This document shows, piece after piece, positions 13,187 through 26,109 of a DNA stretch of 64,000 bases. A model generated the notes under the pieces. It saw nothing but the letters and a program-made list of their open reading frames with translations. It made no database searches and was not told where the DNA came from. The DNA is from Piper betle. Lineage: Eukaryota; Streptophyta; Magnoliopsida; Piperales; Piperaceae. The DNA is taken from positions 42,081 through 106,080 of the forward strand of contig JAURVB010013535.1 in assembly GCA_033002965.1 (NCBI GenBank). The letters run 5' to 3'. Both the position numbers and the translations under genes were made by a program. Within the stretch, counting starts at the first letter, position 1, and every line of letters begins with the position of its first letter.

Positions 13187-13235
13187 TCTTGTTCACCTCT
13201 ACTGATCACCTCACACCTTCCTCCTCTCCTCTTTC

Positions 13236-13247
13236 TATTATAAATAC
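13236..13247 (-). promoter_or_regulatory. Possible TATA box of CYP90D
   Basis: On the minus strand the text is GTATTTATAATA, about 50-60 bases before the ATG. This would imply a very short 5' leader, so the assignment is weak. Confidence 0.25.
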
Positions 13248-13379
13248 AAATAGAAGACGTACGTCAAACTCATGGTTCGCCTCGCCCACCGTACTGACCG
13301 GAGACAATGACCACAGAGGACGACGGCTAAGCCATCTCATATACACGGACTGGGCGTGGGTTTGACAACTGAAGGCTTT

Positions 13380-14193
13380 GTTATTATGAATAGCAGCGCA
13401 CCACGACGAGAACTCTCGTTTATTCCCCTCACCCCCCTCACGATGGACATGCCCAACCCGCCTGTGACACCCTCCCCCCCGCCCTCCTCTCCTATCCACC
13501 ACCTGCCGCCGCAACCCCCATCCCCAGCTAGCACCCTGCCATCACCAACCCTTGCCCTCCTTCTGCCATCGCCTGATGCCGCGGCCCCCACCCCCGGTCG
13601 GCACCCTTGCCACCACCAGCTGGGTGCGGGGAAGAGAGGGGGAGGGACCGTGGCATTGGGCGGTGGCAAAGGGGGAGGGCAGGGTTTGGTGGTGGTAGGG
13701 GTGCCGACCGGGGGTTAGGGGCCGCGACAACGGGCAATGGCTGGGCTGGGGAGGGGGGTGGTGGCAGGGGGGCCACGACAGTGGGCAGTGGCGCAATGGG
13801 GTGGGGTGGTCATAGGCGAGAGGGGCAGGTCAGGCATGTAGCACACTACAGTAGATATATATATATATATATATATATGTGCTTAAATATACATTAACTT
13901 AAAATAAAATTATTCACTTGATTGTCTAATTGTTGCTGGATGCATATTGATTTGGAATCTACCTCCAAGTCAAGCTTGATTAAATTCGATTGTCTAATTG
14001 TCTTCGGATGCATATTGATTTGAAATCTACCTCCAAGTCAAAAGAAGAATGGGTGGATATTTTCTTTGTTTAGCTTGGCTCGACTCGATTTAACTTTTTA
14101 TATAGTAAAAGGATTTTCAATGTATATCACAATCCGATTTCTTTCAAGGATTTACAATAAAATCATAAAAGAGTGTATGATATAATAACATTC

Positions 14194-14197
<4 letters not shown>
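13380..14197. repeat. Tandem unit A: GC-rich fold-back block plus AT-rich flank
   Basis: The GC-rich block (13393-13849) is bounded by near-identical 12-bp direct repeats, gcagcgcaccac and gtagcacactac, which differ only by transitions. It is C-rich first and then G-rich. The segment 13563-13617 pairs with 13687-13742 ('ccggtcggcacc' against 'ggtgccgaccgg' and flanks), giving an extended fold-back stem. After an (AT)n tract the flank (13878-14197) contains its own ~69-bp duplication around 'ttgattgtctaattgt' and 'ctacctccaagtcaa'. The whole unit recurs as unit B. Long open frames here arise from the (CCACC)-like composition, not from coding. Confidence 0.75.
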
Positions 14198-14248
<51 letters not shown>

Positions 14249-14270
14249 ATGTGTGTGTGTGTGTGTGTGC
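14197..14270. repeat. (AT)n-(GT)n compound microsatellite
   Basis: An uninterrupted AT run passes into a GT run at the junction of the two tandem units. Confidence 0.9.
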
Positions 14271-15042
14271 TATGCAGCACACCACAATGAGAACTCTCGT
14301 TTATTCCCCTCACCCCCCTCACGATGGACACGCCTAACTTGCCCGTGACCACCTCACCCCACCACGCCACCTCCCACCCCCCCCCCAATCGGCACCCTTG
14401 CCACCACCCCCTCCCCTCACCTAGCCACCACCCATCGTCGTAGCCCCCATCCCCAGCCAACACCCTGCCATCACCAACCCCTGCCCTCCTTCTGCCATCG
14501 CTCAACGCCGCAGCCCCCACCCCCAGTTGGACCCTTGCCACCACCAGCTGGGGGCGGGGGAAGGGAGGTGGGAGGGACCGTGGCATTAGGCGGTGGCAAA
14601 GGGGGGGCAGGGGTCGTGGCAGCGGGCGATGGCCGGGCGAGGGGGGAGGGGGGTGGTCATTGGCGGGAGGGGCAGGTCAGGCATGTAGCACACTACGACA
14701 TATAAGTATATATATATATATAGTGCTTAAATATACATTAACTTAAAATAAAATTATTCACTTGATTGTCTAATTGTTGTTGGATGCATATTGATTTGGA
14801 ATCTACCTCCAAGTCAAGCTTGATTAAATTCGATTGTCTAATTGTCTTCGGATGCATATTGATTTGAAATCTACCTCCAAGTCAAAAGAAGAATGGGTGG
14901 ATATTTTCTTTGTTTAGTTTGGCTCGACTCGATTTAACTTTTTATATGGTAAAGGATTTTCAATGTATATCACAATCAGATTTCTTTCAAGGAGTTACAA
15001 TAAAATCATAAAAGAGTGTATGATATAATAACATTCTGAATA
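14271..15042. repeat. Tandem unit B: second copy of the GC-rich block and flank
   Basis: The GC block at 14274-14696 has the same 12-bp direct repeats at its ends (gcagcacaccac and gtagcacactac), and its 14720-15042 flank is nearly identical to 13878-14197. The spacing between matching positions is about 843 bp. The right arm of the fold-back is shorter than in unit A, so the stem here is less complete. Confidence 0.75.
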
Positions 15043-15700
15043 AGAACAAACAGTTTTAAAGCATGACTAGGTTTAAAAGCACAATTATACCAAACTTGAG
15101 GGATCTAAATTTTTAAAATAAAATTATAGTGCAAATTATGGGAAAGAAGAATATTCATACATACACATTGACCTATCTTTGCATCAATTCAAACTTGAAG
15201 TAACTTGAATACCATTAGACACATAGGGTTGTTCAAGGCTTAGTGAAATTTGATTTTGGCTCCATATTTGATTTAAAAAAACTCGATTCCAAACTTAACA
15301 CCACATTAAATAAGTTAGGCCTAGGCTTCCAATTGCCCGATTCAAAACTTGAAATTTTATATAAAGAATAAGATTTTTGACAATATGCATTTTAGAATTT
15401 TTTTACAAAATTATTTTGTTGTAAAATAGCATAATATATTAACAATTTTAAATAAAAATACGCATGACTAAATTATCTTTCATACATAATAGCATTAATT
15501 TGAGATATTAATTTTATATATAAAAAACTAGTATTAATAAATACAAATCAAGTTAGCTTAAGGTCAACTTGAACTCAAAGCAAATTGAATATAAATAGAC
15601 TCGGCTCGAATTCGAGTCAAATAAGCCTATAGGTGCACCTCAAAATTAACAAGTCAAATTTAAATTACCACAAACTTAACTTGACTCATCCTGAGAACAC
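15043..15700. repeat. AT-rich region with 'tcgagt/ctcgaa' dispersed repeat family R3
   Basis: From about 15230 to 15690 the text is dense in gactcg/cgaattcgagtcaa-like words. It resembles the segments at 26110-26660, 18400-18570 and 40624-41080. No terminal repeats were resolved. Confidence 0.35.
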
Positions 15701-17960
15701 ACTTATGTCTCCTTAGCCACGTACAAACAAAGAGGATGGGAGAAAGGTGGAAGTATTGTTAAAACCAAAGAAGAGCTGGATGTATGGCAGAGCACAAAAG
15801 ATTGATTTGTTTTTTTTTTCTTTGAGATCGAGTTGGTTAGCCAGCCTTTCAAGCGGAAAAGAAAATGAGGAAGGACCCCCACGTTGATGATTGTATTTTG
15901 GTTGGCCTTCCATGGCGATGGGGTCGCAGACTAATATACTTACCCGCCCAGCTCGTGCACACATGTGAAGTCCTTTCAATAAGATCCAAACCACACCTTC
16001 CCCATCATCAACCTCATCATTCTGAGGCTGTGAGCTAGCTCTTTTGTCCCCTCTGTCCAACTTTTTCCATCGATATCTTTTTCAACCCCTCCTTGTTCAA
16101 TTTCCTTCATGGGTTTTTTTCTTGCTTGTTTACACCACCCTTTTTTTTTAGTACCACATTTGCAGAATCAATCATCCTATCCACATTCCCCTCGTGTTCT
16201 TCTCGTCAGTCTCTCCCTTCCCATTTCATTTTCAATGCACTGTCAGCTCTTTCCATTTCTTTAATGCAAATCATGCACCCTATTTTAAACTAAACCCTGT
16301 TATTCAAATCCAGGCCCTTCACCGCCCTCTCTTGTGCTATCACGCCAGATCAAAGAATGCTTATCACAAGCTAATAAACTAACCGGATTGATAAGCCGCA
16401 CCACACCATAAAGTTGTTGTGCTCCGTTACCGAACTACGATTCTGAGCTTGCTCTGGTGCAGGACCACTTCCACCAGCCTGCTTAAAAAAACGACTGTTG
16501 GTCCTCCTCACTACCTGCCATAGTTGTACAAATCAAGATGGGAAAATGAATAAAAAGTGCTCACTCACTCTTTGTATGTTTACCTCTGCATGTCATCACT
16601 GATTGATACATTCTACCTGTGATATATATTAATCCAAAGAACATGGCAAACAGAGAGGAGCGTAGAATTACCGAGAGGGATGCAAACCAGTCTTTTTTTG
16701 TCAAGGTCCATCCATGCAACTTGCGGAAGTGGTATAATCTAACTGGTTCAGGGATGGTTTGTGAACGCACAAGGTATGCATATGGCTAAAGATGATCAAG
16801 CCATGTCTTGTCTGATCGGGATTGGGACGCTAAGACTTGGGCCAAATCATCCAAGATCACCCAACTTACAAAAATTTCGGATTCCAATATCATACAGAGG
16901 AAACTCTCACCATTTTCATGTCCAATTAAGATAACCCAAAAAATCTTGATTTACTCTGACACATCAACTCCTTCCGACAACCTCGTATACAATAGACCAA
17001 CCTATCAAAATGAGCCAAGTTTAAGCAAGTCGCGTTTCAGCTTACAGATTTCACAAAATCGATTGAGGATAGTAGGGGCGGCAACAAGACGGAAAAATTT
17101 TTCAGAAGCCGCTCGAAAATAAGCCTATTGTAAGCCCTCCAATGGAAATCCAACACGTCAATGTGCAAGGGGTATTAAGAAGGTTAGAAGTTTTTTGAGG
17201 GCCATCTTCGTTTCTTCCTTCACGTTTTGAGAAGAAAAGAAGAGCAACAAAATAGAAGTGGGACACTAGATTTTGTGACAGGAAGAAGGATAATCGATAT
17301 GGGAGAAGCAAAATAAAGTATGGAATTGCTCAAGTTGAAAGCTGTAGTGACATTTTCGCATGTGCAAAACAAAGCTTGCGCCATCAAAGCCGTGAATTAG
17401 AAGAGCAAGTTAGTCGTCCAAGATCTGTTCTGTCTTCATTGAATAAGTGAGCGTTGTAATCTTAAAGTTAAGGACTTTTTAAAGGGATAAGTTTTACAAA
17501 TAATACAAACGAATTTCAGTACAACTATATGACTCAATTATTACGATAGCTTACAACTCCGATTTGGAGAGATAACTATTTCCAGCAAGGCCTTAAACAT
17601 GGAAGCCTTGGTTCGAGTAACAGGGCAAGAAAACAAACAAACAAGCGGAGAATGCCATGTAAGTGGGTATTTTGATTCAAGAAAGATTACAATGAGATAC
17701 TAGAGCAGGCGAGGGAAAATTGATGGAAGAGGAAAGGAGCACTTCTTTCTTTTACGGCCTCTTTTGGGCAAACGGGGGAGAAGCGGCTTGGCGTTAGAGA
17801 CGACGTTAGCAAACGAAATGTTCCCTCCCAGATGAACCGTGACATACATGTTGGAATCTTATTGGAGAGCTCGGAGCTGTAAAATTTTTCCGAACAAGAC
17901 AAGCCAGCTTAGGCTCCCTGCGCCAGGAGCTCGGGGCAGAGAGCCAAGCCGGTTGACCTC
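15701..17960. other. Low-copy-looking DNA without a recognised gene
   Basis: Base composition is less AT-skewed than in the neighbouring repeats and there are several short open frames on both strands. None shows a recognisable domain or a consistent chain of exons. Unrecognised exons or a non-coding transcript cannot be excluded. Confidence 0.35.
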
Positions 17961-19279
17961 CAGCTCGTGGTATTACTATTTTATAATATATTTGATGCAA
18001 ATATTATTCCCAATCTTCGGTGGGTAATATTAGGATCTATATAATTATAAATAATAAATTTTTTATAATAAAATGCCCTTCTTAATAGTATGGTTGCCCA
18101 TCGATCAAATTTAGTTAAGTATTAGCTAAATCATACCCATCTAATTATTTTAAATCTATGAGCTTTTTTTTTTAAAATTTTCACTACTCAAGCCCAAAGC
18201 TGACCATTTACTTTTTAGCAAATCCAAATTTGACTATTTAAATTCGATTATGATATAAAAAATTTGAATTTAGATAATAATATAAATTAATTTAAAATAT
18301 TTATTTAAAATTATAAGGAGATTAATTAAGCTAATATAACAATAAATAAAATTTAATAGAAGTTAGCTTGTGCATGAACAAGAATATTTTTATGATAAAT
18401 TATAGTAAAAATATAATTTTTAAAAATTTTATATTATTAATACCGAGTACCAAATACTCACTACCCGAAACTATACCCGAAACTAAACTCGAACATTGTA
18501 AAATGAGTTTCAAATTGTTTAAAACTAAATTCTATTATATAGACACCAAATTCGAATTATTATAATTTGGTCAAGTTAATTTTCGCAAATTGACGGGAAC
18601 TTTTACCTAATGTCAACCTTCTTTTTTTATTCGGGCTTAAGATCAATAGCGTATACATAATTATATTTGATGCAAAATTACAAAAAAAATAAATAGGGGA
18701 AATTTTCCTCGATATATTCCAAATTTAAAGAATTCCTAGCTAAAAATATCATTTTTATAAAATATTTAATATTTCAATAAAATCAAGTTGGACTTGGGCC
18801 CCACTGGAGCTTGAGCTAAGATCATGGCCTGGTGAGCCAAGCCTTGGCTCATCAAGCTGCCCACTCCTCTGAAAAAGGCTCTCAGAATGGGATAAATTAC
18901 TAAGATGTCATTTTATGTGCCGTTAATATTTAAAATAGACTTTAATTTAATAAATAATACTAATTAAATAATAAAATGGCCTATAATAATTTATAGTCTT
19001 AATAATAAATTTTAATTTTAAAATGTATATTACTTAAATAATAAAATAAATTATAATAATTTAATTCATTATTTTTATTTTATTATCTTTTGATTGATTA
19101 AAGCTGTTATTTTTTTATTTGAAGAAAATTTAATTCCTTTCTTGATACGAAGAGGAAATGTAACATATACAAACTCTATTCACGACGACAAGCCCCCATG
19201 TATTTTGATCCACAAATTCTTTCCCGACACCAAAATATTCCATGTTTAACTCCAGATTTCCCTTGTTACCAAGGCCATG
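17961..19279. other. AT-rich unassigned DNA
   Basis: No gene is seen. A stretch near 18400-18570 shares the R3-type 'actcgaa' wording. Confidence 0.35.

Positions 19280-19317
<38 letters not shown>
19280..19317. repeat. (AT)n microsatellite
   Basis: A pure AT dinucleotide run of about 38 bases. Confidence 0.95.
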
Positions 19318-19321
<4 letters not shown>

Positions 19322-20227
19322 TTAAAAGGTTGAAATGGACAATAAAACTTTCTTTATCTCACTTGGGTTCTGGGCCATGCAATCTTTTGTAATTTGCTAA
19401 AAAGCTTTTGGAGGGTCAGTCCCCACGTGTGTGTAGTTGGCGGTACACTCACTTGTCCTTACCAACCAGTCTGTGTCATGGGCCACACTTCATTTTGCCC
19501 CTTTCCGACTCCTTGTCCCATTCGGTCACAGATCTTATCCCTCGTCACACCCCATTGCATTGAAAAGGTGCGAGCAAAGATTTTATTGAAGGCGTAAATA
19601 GTGTAATGGATTTTGCCTGCTCACCTTTTCCTGCTTGAGCAGAGATTGATCAGGATCAGCAGTAGAACTCGTTCGGTAGGCCGCAAAACTCACCTGCTAG
19701 TCAATGTACGTCCCCAAAGTAACAATAAAACGAATGTCAAAGCAAACAGAGTCGAAAAAGCAACCAGAGTCAGAAATTCATAGGACGGGGTTGCAAAGCC
19801 AACTCAAATTCATCTACTTGAAAGACCGCATGATTACCAGACACACCCCCCCACCACCACCACCCACAACAAAAAAAAAAAACCAATTTGATCTCAAGTT
19901 GGACTATCAGATTGCTTCATCCAACAATAACCCAAGTAATCATGGACTTCTCATTGGCTTCATGTATACTTGAATCTTACACTTTTTTAAGCTGTCGGGC
20001 AAGGTCAATTAGTTTCTTCCGGAATAGCATTAGGCGATACCGAAATACCCAAATCAATAATAGCAGCAAAAGACTAACATCACTCATTGTAACTATTTAA
20101 TTTGAAGACACAGTAGTCATATACACTGTTTAACATCCGAGACTATACATGGTGAATAAGCAGTGTCGGCGATCAATTTTTTTGAAACATCTGGTACTTT
20201 CACTGCCTAAGCAGATAGCAAGAATGA
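19318..20227. other. Region downstream of the SNARE gene
   Basis: The part nearest 20227 should include the SNARE gene's 3' untranslated region. An open stretch at 19394-19597 on the plus strand has no recognisable family and is not called a gene. Confidence 0.35.
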
Positions 20228-23200
20228 TTACTTGGTCAAGTAGTATATAAGGAGGAACGCCACTACAAATGATGCAACAAGCATTGCCATTCTCCTACTG
20301 GATTTAGTTTCAAACACCTGAATTCCAGAGTGATAAGTCTGCAAGTTTACCATGAAAAGAAAAGAGAACATGAATCCAAATTAAAATTCACACTCACCAT
20401 CTTAAATCGATCCATGGTCCCAGACAGGATTCCCCTCGATGCATCCATGTCATTCCCCTAATTTCAAAGAGGAAGAACATTATTTTGAACATTTCCCAGC
20501 TTGTGTTGTGATGTCTGCAACATTTAAATGGATTCTACACGACTTCTTGAGTAGAAGTGGGCACATGTGTGAGAGAAAGAGGAAAGAAATGGGGAGGGGG
20601 GGGGTGGGGGAGGGGGAGAGGGAGGTGGACAGTGATATGTGATTCAAAAACATAAAGAGAGCCATATTAAGAGTACGCATCATCAGACAATACCATATGA
20701 TCGAGTACACGGTTATGACTCTCCACTTCTTCATGAATATCACCTGTTAGCTGTTGAATGCAAATAATTGTTAATAGAACAAAGTGATAACTACAACATC
20801 ATTATAGACAGCAAGAATTGGTCAATGTAAAGAATGGGGGTTTATATTGTAAGTTGGGCAGCACAGCAAAATTTCCTCGACACATTTCTACTCCTATTTA
20901 AAACTGTTACTTCTATTCAGCATCTATTTCTCAAGAAAGATTTAAAGATGAATTTTCCTTTCAAGTTAAATTTGATAAACTATAAACAGATAAATAACTG
21001 CTAATATTATTATAATTGGTGCAGGCACAAACCAGATAATCAGAAAGAAATTTAACAAATAAGGCTATTTTCAGACAAAAATATATGCTGACATCCAAAA
21101 ATTTTAAAACACTAAATCTATGGAAACAAACTCGAGGGTAGACTGTAGCACAAAAACTTACATTAATGTTTCTAACGACTAAAAAGCTGCTGTATCAACA
21201 TGTTTATCCTGACATCATATAATTATTATCCCTTATTAAGAGGGCGCCCAATAAATTATGCTAAAAAGGTCTTCTAACATCTTAAATCGAAATAAATATT
21301 GTTTGCATCAGCAAAATATAAAAAATCATCTTTGGAAAAAAAAACAAACAAAATCATCTTTCTTACCATGTTCAAATGCAAAAATCAGGACAATCACAAT
21401 GTGTAGATGAAATGTAAAAAAATGACAACAACTAAAAGCAATTGCATTTGTAATGTAACATCTTCATATGACTCCTGAACCACACATAAATCAACTCTAC
21501 ACCAGATTTGGCTAATGTAAATTAAAAATTAAAAAATCAGTTTTACAGAAGCTATATTTTCAACTAATCCAATTTTTTGTTTAAGGAAGTATACCCAATC
21601 AATAGGACATAAGGACCTAGCTTTCGCTAATTACTTATTAAACGTTACAGGTTTTACACCAAAAACGATATTCAATATCATCATGCCTTTGTGAATTTGT
21701 CAAGATGGATTCAAACACAGTCATCATCCAACAAATATACTTCAGCCACAAACAAATACATGCAGGTTAGGGTGATGCAATGTGTTAAAGATTACAACGG
21801 AGAAGCTACAAGGTCCATATATTAATGGTGACCAACACCATAGCATACAAAGATTACTAGATATCATGTAAGCATAGAACTCTGATACAAGAAAATCACT
21901 CAATTATAACATTAATTACTAAATCTACAAGGATTTTATTTTAAAATTCAGCAAAAACAAATAAAGAAATATATCCATAATAGGATTATTTTATAATAAG
22001 CATCAAACATCTTAAAATTGACTGTAATTGCTCACTGTAGCCCATTACGGTGGTGGCAAAGTGATATATTTTTAGTTAAACAATAAATTGCAAAGGTCTG
22101 ATTCCTTCCACATTAATTGCATGGATACCATTTTCCATATTTTATCTTTCTTCTTCTCCAATTGATCTTCCCCTCTTTCCACTAAATGATCCTCGAGTCA
22201 CCCTCTAGAGTCTCGTCTTCACACACTAACCCTTAATAATCACCTCCCTTCCCCCATGATTCTTGCCATTATCCCCCATTTCTTCATAATCTTTAAACTG
22301 AAACTAGGGTCGTTTTGTATAAGGAAAAATGATGAAGCTGCGCTGTTCTCGCTCAGTTAAGGAGTGAGAACTAAGATTTAAGAGAATACTCCGCACTCTG
22401 AGTAGTCCAAAAGCATTCTAATAGAATTTCTAGAAGACCAACACCTGAAAGCTTTGACAGTGGGACCTACGTATCTGCTAACATTAAAATTTTAATTCTG
22501 CATTAACCCAATGAACACAGGGAAAATTGGGAATTTCTTGCATGTGCATTCACTTTATGAAAAGATTCTCACTATAAAAGCAGCCAAGAAGCAACTCGAC
22601 AGTGTGCTTTTAGCATCCGGGAGTAATCACTAGACATACATGGTACTGAATTTTGCTGGCTGGATGAACATAATTTTGGGTTCTTGACGGCTACTTCTCA
22701 TCACGTTTGGATCATTATAAATTCAAATTAGACAAGTCACAAGTGACTTGAACTTGAAGTCTAAACACCAGGCAGAGATCTCTTTTCAAGGTCCTGCATT
22801 TGGATGTGAAAATTTGGAACATCTTTCATGTGCATTCACTTTAGGTAAAGATTCTCACTATAAAAGCAAGAGCCAAGAAGCAGTTTTGTGCTTTTGAAAT
22901 CCGGGAGTAAACACTAGACATGAAACTGAATTTTGTTGGCTGGACGACCATAATTTTGGGCTCTTGACGGTTACTTCTCATTACATTTGGATCATTATAA
23001 ATTTCAATGGATAAATCATAAGTGACTTGAACTTAAAGTCAAAACTTGAGCCGGAAGTATCTTTTCAAGGTCCTGCATTTTTAGCTGGAATACATTTGAA
23101 GACTTGGCATTACACACACATGAAGAATTCCTTTTGAGCAATATAATTGCAATTAAGTTGAAGATTATTATTCTGTCTACCAAAATCACATGGACAGTTC

Positions 23201-25728
23201 AACACAGCTAGTTCAAGGGAATTAGTATTTCTTTTTTACCCAGTGGCATAAACACTATGCACATCAAATTTGCACACGACAATTTTCCTCAATAAAAGTT
23301 AAGAGCTCTGTGAGATATAAACATAGTTCAGATGCATCGCTGATTAGTTTTGCCTGACTTCTTAAGGTGTTGGGTTGTGACTAACAGGGAAATGAGGGAA
23401 TATAGAAATTCAATTCATATGTTGCAAAAAAGGTTTATATATAGTTGAATTGGTGTACAACAAAGGTAGCTTCATTCTTCCTGCCTGGTTCCATAGCCCT
23501 TGCTGAAGTTGCCAGAATGGCAGATTCCACAGGTTTTAACTGCCTCCCTTAAGGCATATTAGGATGATGCCTAATAACTATTCACTTAGTGTTAATCATA
23601 AGAATGGGGACCATGGTGACTGTATAAAAAGGAGAAATTGGTGCACTTGTAACTAAGCAAGAAATGAATGGATCTGCCTTCCACCTTGTTTCTTATTTGA
23701 TCTGCTCCTATTTATCTTCCTCTATTTCTGCTAAATGATCTTCTAGTCTCCATCTAAAGCCTCTATCACACCCCTAATTCTTGAGAATCTTCCCCCATCT
23801 CTCCATAATTCTTTACATTATCATTGTTACAGATCAATATTTTTGATCTGTTATTAACACTGTATACAAAATCTAACAGGTACTGACTATAGAAAGGAAG
23901 GAATTCACACTTCATTGGCCAAACAATAGCACATCTCTCCGGGAATCCATGCACACAAAAAACTGACCCTACCAATGATTCAGAAAGCGGCTTATAAGCC
24001 CTTCTATTTCCCTTCTCAAGGGGGAATTCATCTAGCCTTGTTCCTATCAATCCCTTCATCAGCTGAATTCTGCATAAAATAAATTCCTCGGATTTTTTAT
24101 GATAACAGCTTAAGCACAGAAGATCTCCTCCCGCTTCAATGACAATTATGACTTATATTAACTAATACAAGCAACTAAAGTGTTCTATTTCACATTTAAA
24201 TGGAGGGTAATTGGCCCATTAACACAAGAAACATAACCGTAAAACAAACAGAATATAAATAGATGGAATGTGAAATAATGCAAATCCATAAGTCATCAAC
24301 AAACCAATGGCAAAAAATATTAAACAAAAGAATTGTCAATAGAGACAATTAGGAAAAGATGTAGAATGTTTGTTCTTAAAAACAAAGACAATAAATCCTA
24401 CACTACTCTACCTTAAAATGATTAACTGCACTAGAGATCATATCGGAGCATAAATAGGCAATCACCTTCAACAAAACTAAAACCAAAAGTTTTCGTCACA
24501 TTTCTTTCAGCATGAAAACAAGGTCAAACAAAATCTACATCTTTTTGCATTATTTAACATACCAAACTCATCCATTTATTTACCATTGATAAAGCCTTTC
24601 CTAATCAATTTGCCAAAAGTGAACCCTTCTACGAGAATTTTCACTATGCAACAACAATATTCATTTTTTCACGTAATTTTAACATAAGTAAATTATTTAT
24701 CCATCAAAACATGTACAAATGCCAAAAAAAACAGTTTTAGAGATACTTTTAACAAGAAAATAGTGTTGGGGAACTCCCAACACTTTATTGACTCCTAAAA
24801 TGCAAATGAAATCGATGAGAAACGTTTACACTGCAAGCAGCTAATAAAAATGCTTACCCTCTTAAGTATGTTGACCCTGTCCTGAAGGCCATCCATGGCC
24901 CTATCATTTTCATGCTCATCAATTTCATGTGAAGAGTAAGATGAAGCTGCTCTGATGCCACCTTCTTCAATCCCATCAAATAAAGCAGTTCTGTTATTGC
25001 GGTTATCCCCTCTGTAAACAAGTAAGAGAAAAATTAGCAGTTCAGCAAATTATATAATCAAAAAATATGGGCAGGTAAAACTACCAATTTAATTTCCATA
25101 TACAGGAGACAAAGCATACAAATACTTATCATAAATGAAAGATAACACTTTGCCAGTCTAACAAAATCCCTTGCAAGTTGCAACTACATCACCCTACAGA
25201 AACTAATAGCTAATAGTTCCAATGCATGCACCACCATCAGCTGCATTTCAAGAAAAAATATCCAACAATGAACTCTGCCAAGAGTATCATGATTCATTGT
25301 CAAAATTTATAACTTATAAAATTAGCTGAACTACAAACTGGAAAACAAACAAAATCCTTCTTCTTCCGCCTTATCCGATCGACCGTAGGGGGACATGGAT
25401 TTACGTCCCGCCATTCCATACAATCATAAACCACATCAAATCTCAATTCATGAAAGTCCATATCATTATAGATATCTGAACCCTGCCAATACTTGTTTGG
25501 ACATCTTACATTGCCAGACCCAATAACAATAATAATAATAAAACAGGGCGAAGATATCTGGCCATCAAAACTTTGTCATTTATTTCACATGGATTTCAGA
25601 CCAAAGTGATTAATACATAAAAAAGAATCCCTTCAACTAAAAAAAAACAAGCACACACACACACACAAATAATAAGAAATTTTTTAAAAAAAATGAGCCA
25701 AGAAGCAATCAAACCTTCTTGAATTCAT
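20228..25728 (-). CDS. BET11: Bet1/Sft1-like Qc-SNARE (BET11/BS14-type)
   Basis: A small tail-anchored SNARE of ER-Golgi/Golgi membrane fusion. Five coding exons join in frame: 25728-25715 (only 14 bases), 25011-24858, 20750-20694, 20457-20398, 20317-20228. They give 124 aa, against about 122 for Arabidopsis BET11. The match to that protein, from memory, covers the whole length: LFDGIEEGGIRAASSYSSHE near residues 15-34, then the heptad SNARE helix (about 45-95: RAMDGLQDRVNILKR, DIHEEVESHNRVLDHMGNDM), and a C-terminal anchor (about 105-122) ending YYLTK. All splice sites are GT-AG. His68 sits where the animal Bet1 zero-layer Gln lies. Intron 2 is unusually long (4.1 kb) and full of duplications. 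A pyrimidine-rich 'tttctttgcgcag' on the minus strand at about 25767-25780 suggests a 5'-UTR intron. Confidence 0.93.
22524..23080. repeat. Tandem ~280-bp duplication inside SNARE intron 2
   Basis: The segments 22524-22801 and 22808-23080 run in parallel. Both start near 'catgtgcattcacttta', pass through 'gattctcactataaaagca' and 'gtgacttgaactt(g/a)aagtc', and end 'ttttcaaggtcctgcattt'. Divergence is moderate. Confidence 0.8.
23390..24060. other. Possible mobile-element remnant in SNARE intron 2
   Basis: A block near 23640-23850 resembles 22130-22310, with shared words such as 'ctaaatgatc', 'tcttcccccat' and 'cacacccctaatt'-like text. On the minus strand it includes a 97-aa open frame with no recognised domain. 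The class is uncertain. Confidence 0.3.
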
Positions 25729-26109
25729 GGCCTTTAACCCAAGAGAGAATGTAGAAACCTCTTCTGCGCAAAGAAAAATTCATTAGGGCAAACTAGAGCA
25801 ATTATGGATAATCAAATTCCTCTTCAAACGGTAGAGATCGTTTACACACAAAAAAGAAAAGAAAAAATGTCCATGTTAGGAGGGTGTCCCCCTACTGAAA
25901 ACTTGGGGAAATTAATTATTAAAAAAAATGAAGAAAAACCAGATTCGCTCGCAAGGGCAACCAAAGTTCAAACAATAGAAAAGAGTGAAGCTTCAAACTC
26001 ACAGACGAGGGTGCACAAGGTGGTGCCGAGATGCGAACAGCGGTGGCGGAGTAAGGGCTCGCTCGCAATGGCAACGGAGGTATCGCTCTGTGTTCGTATT
26101 CAGCTTAAA

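Noticed and set aside
13337..13897. Overlapping Pro/Gly/Arg-rich open frames on both strands
   Set aside because: They arise from the C-rich/G-rich composition of the fold-back block. No domain is present, and similar frames occur in every reading direction.
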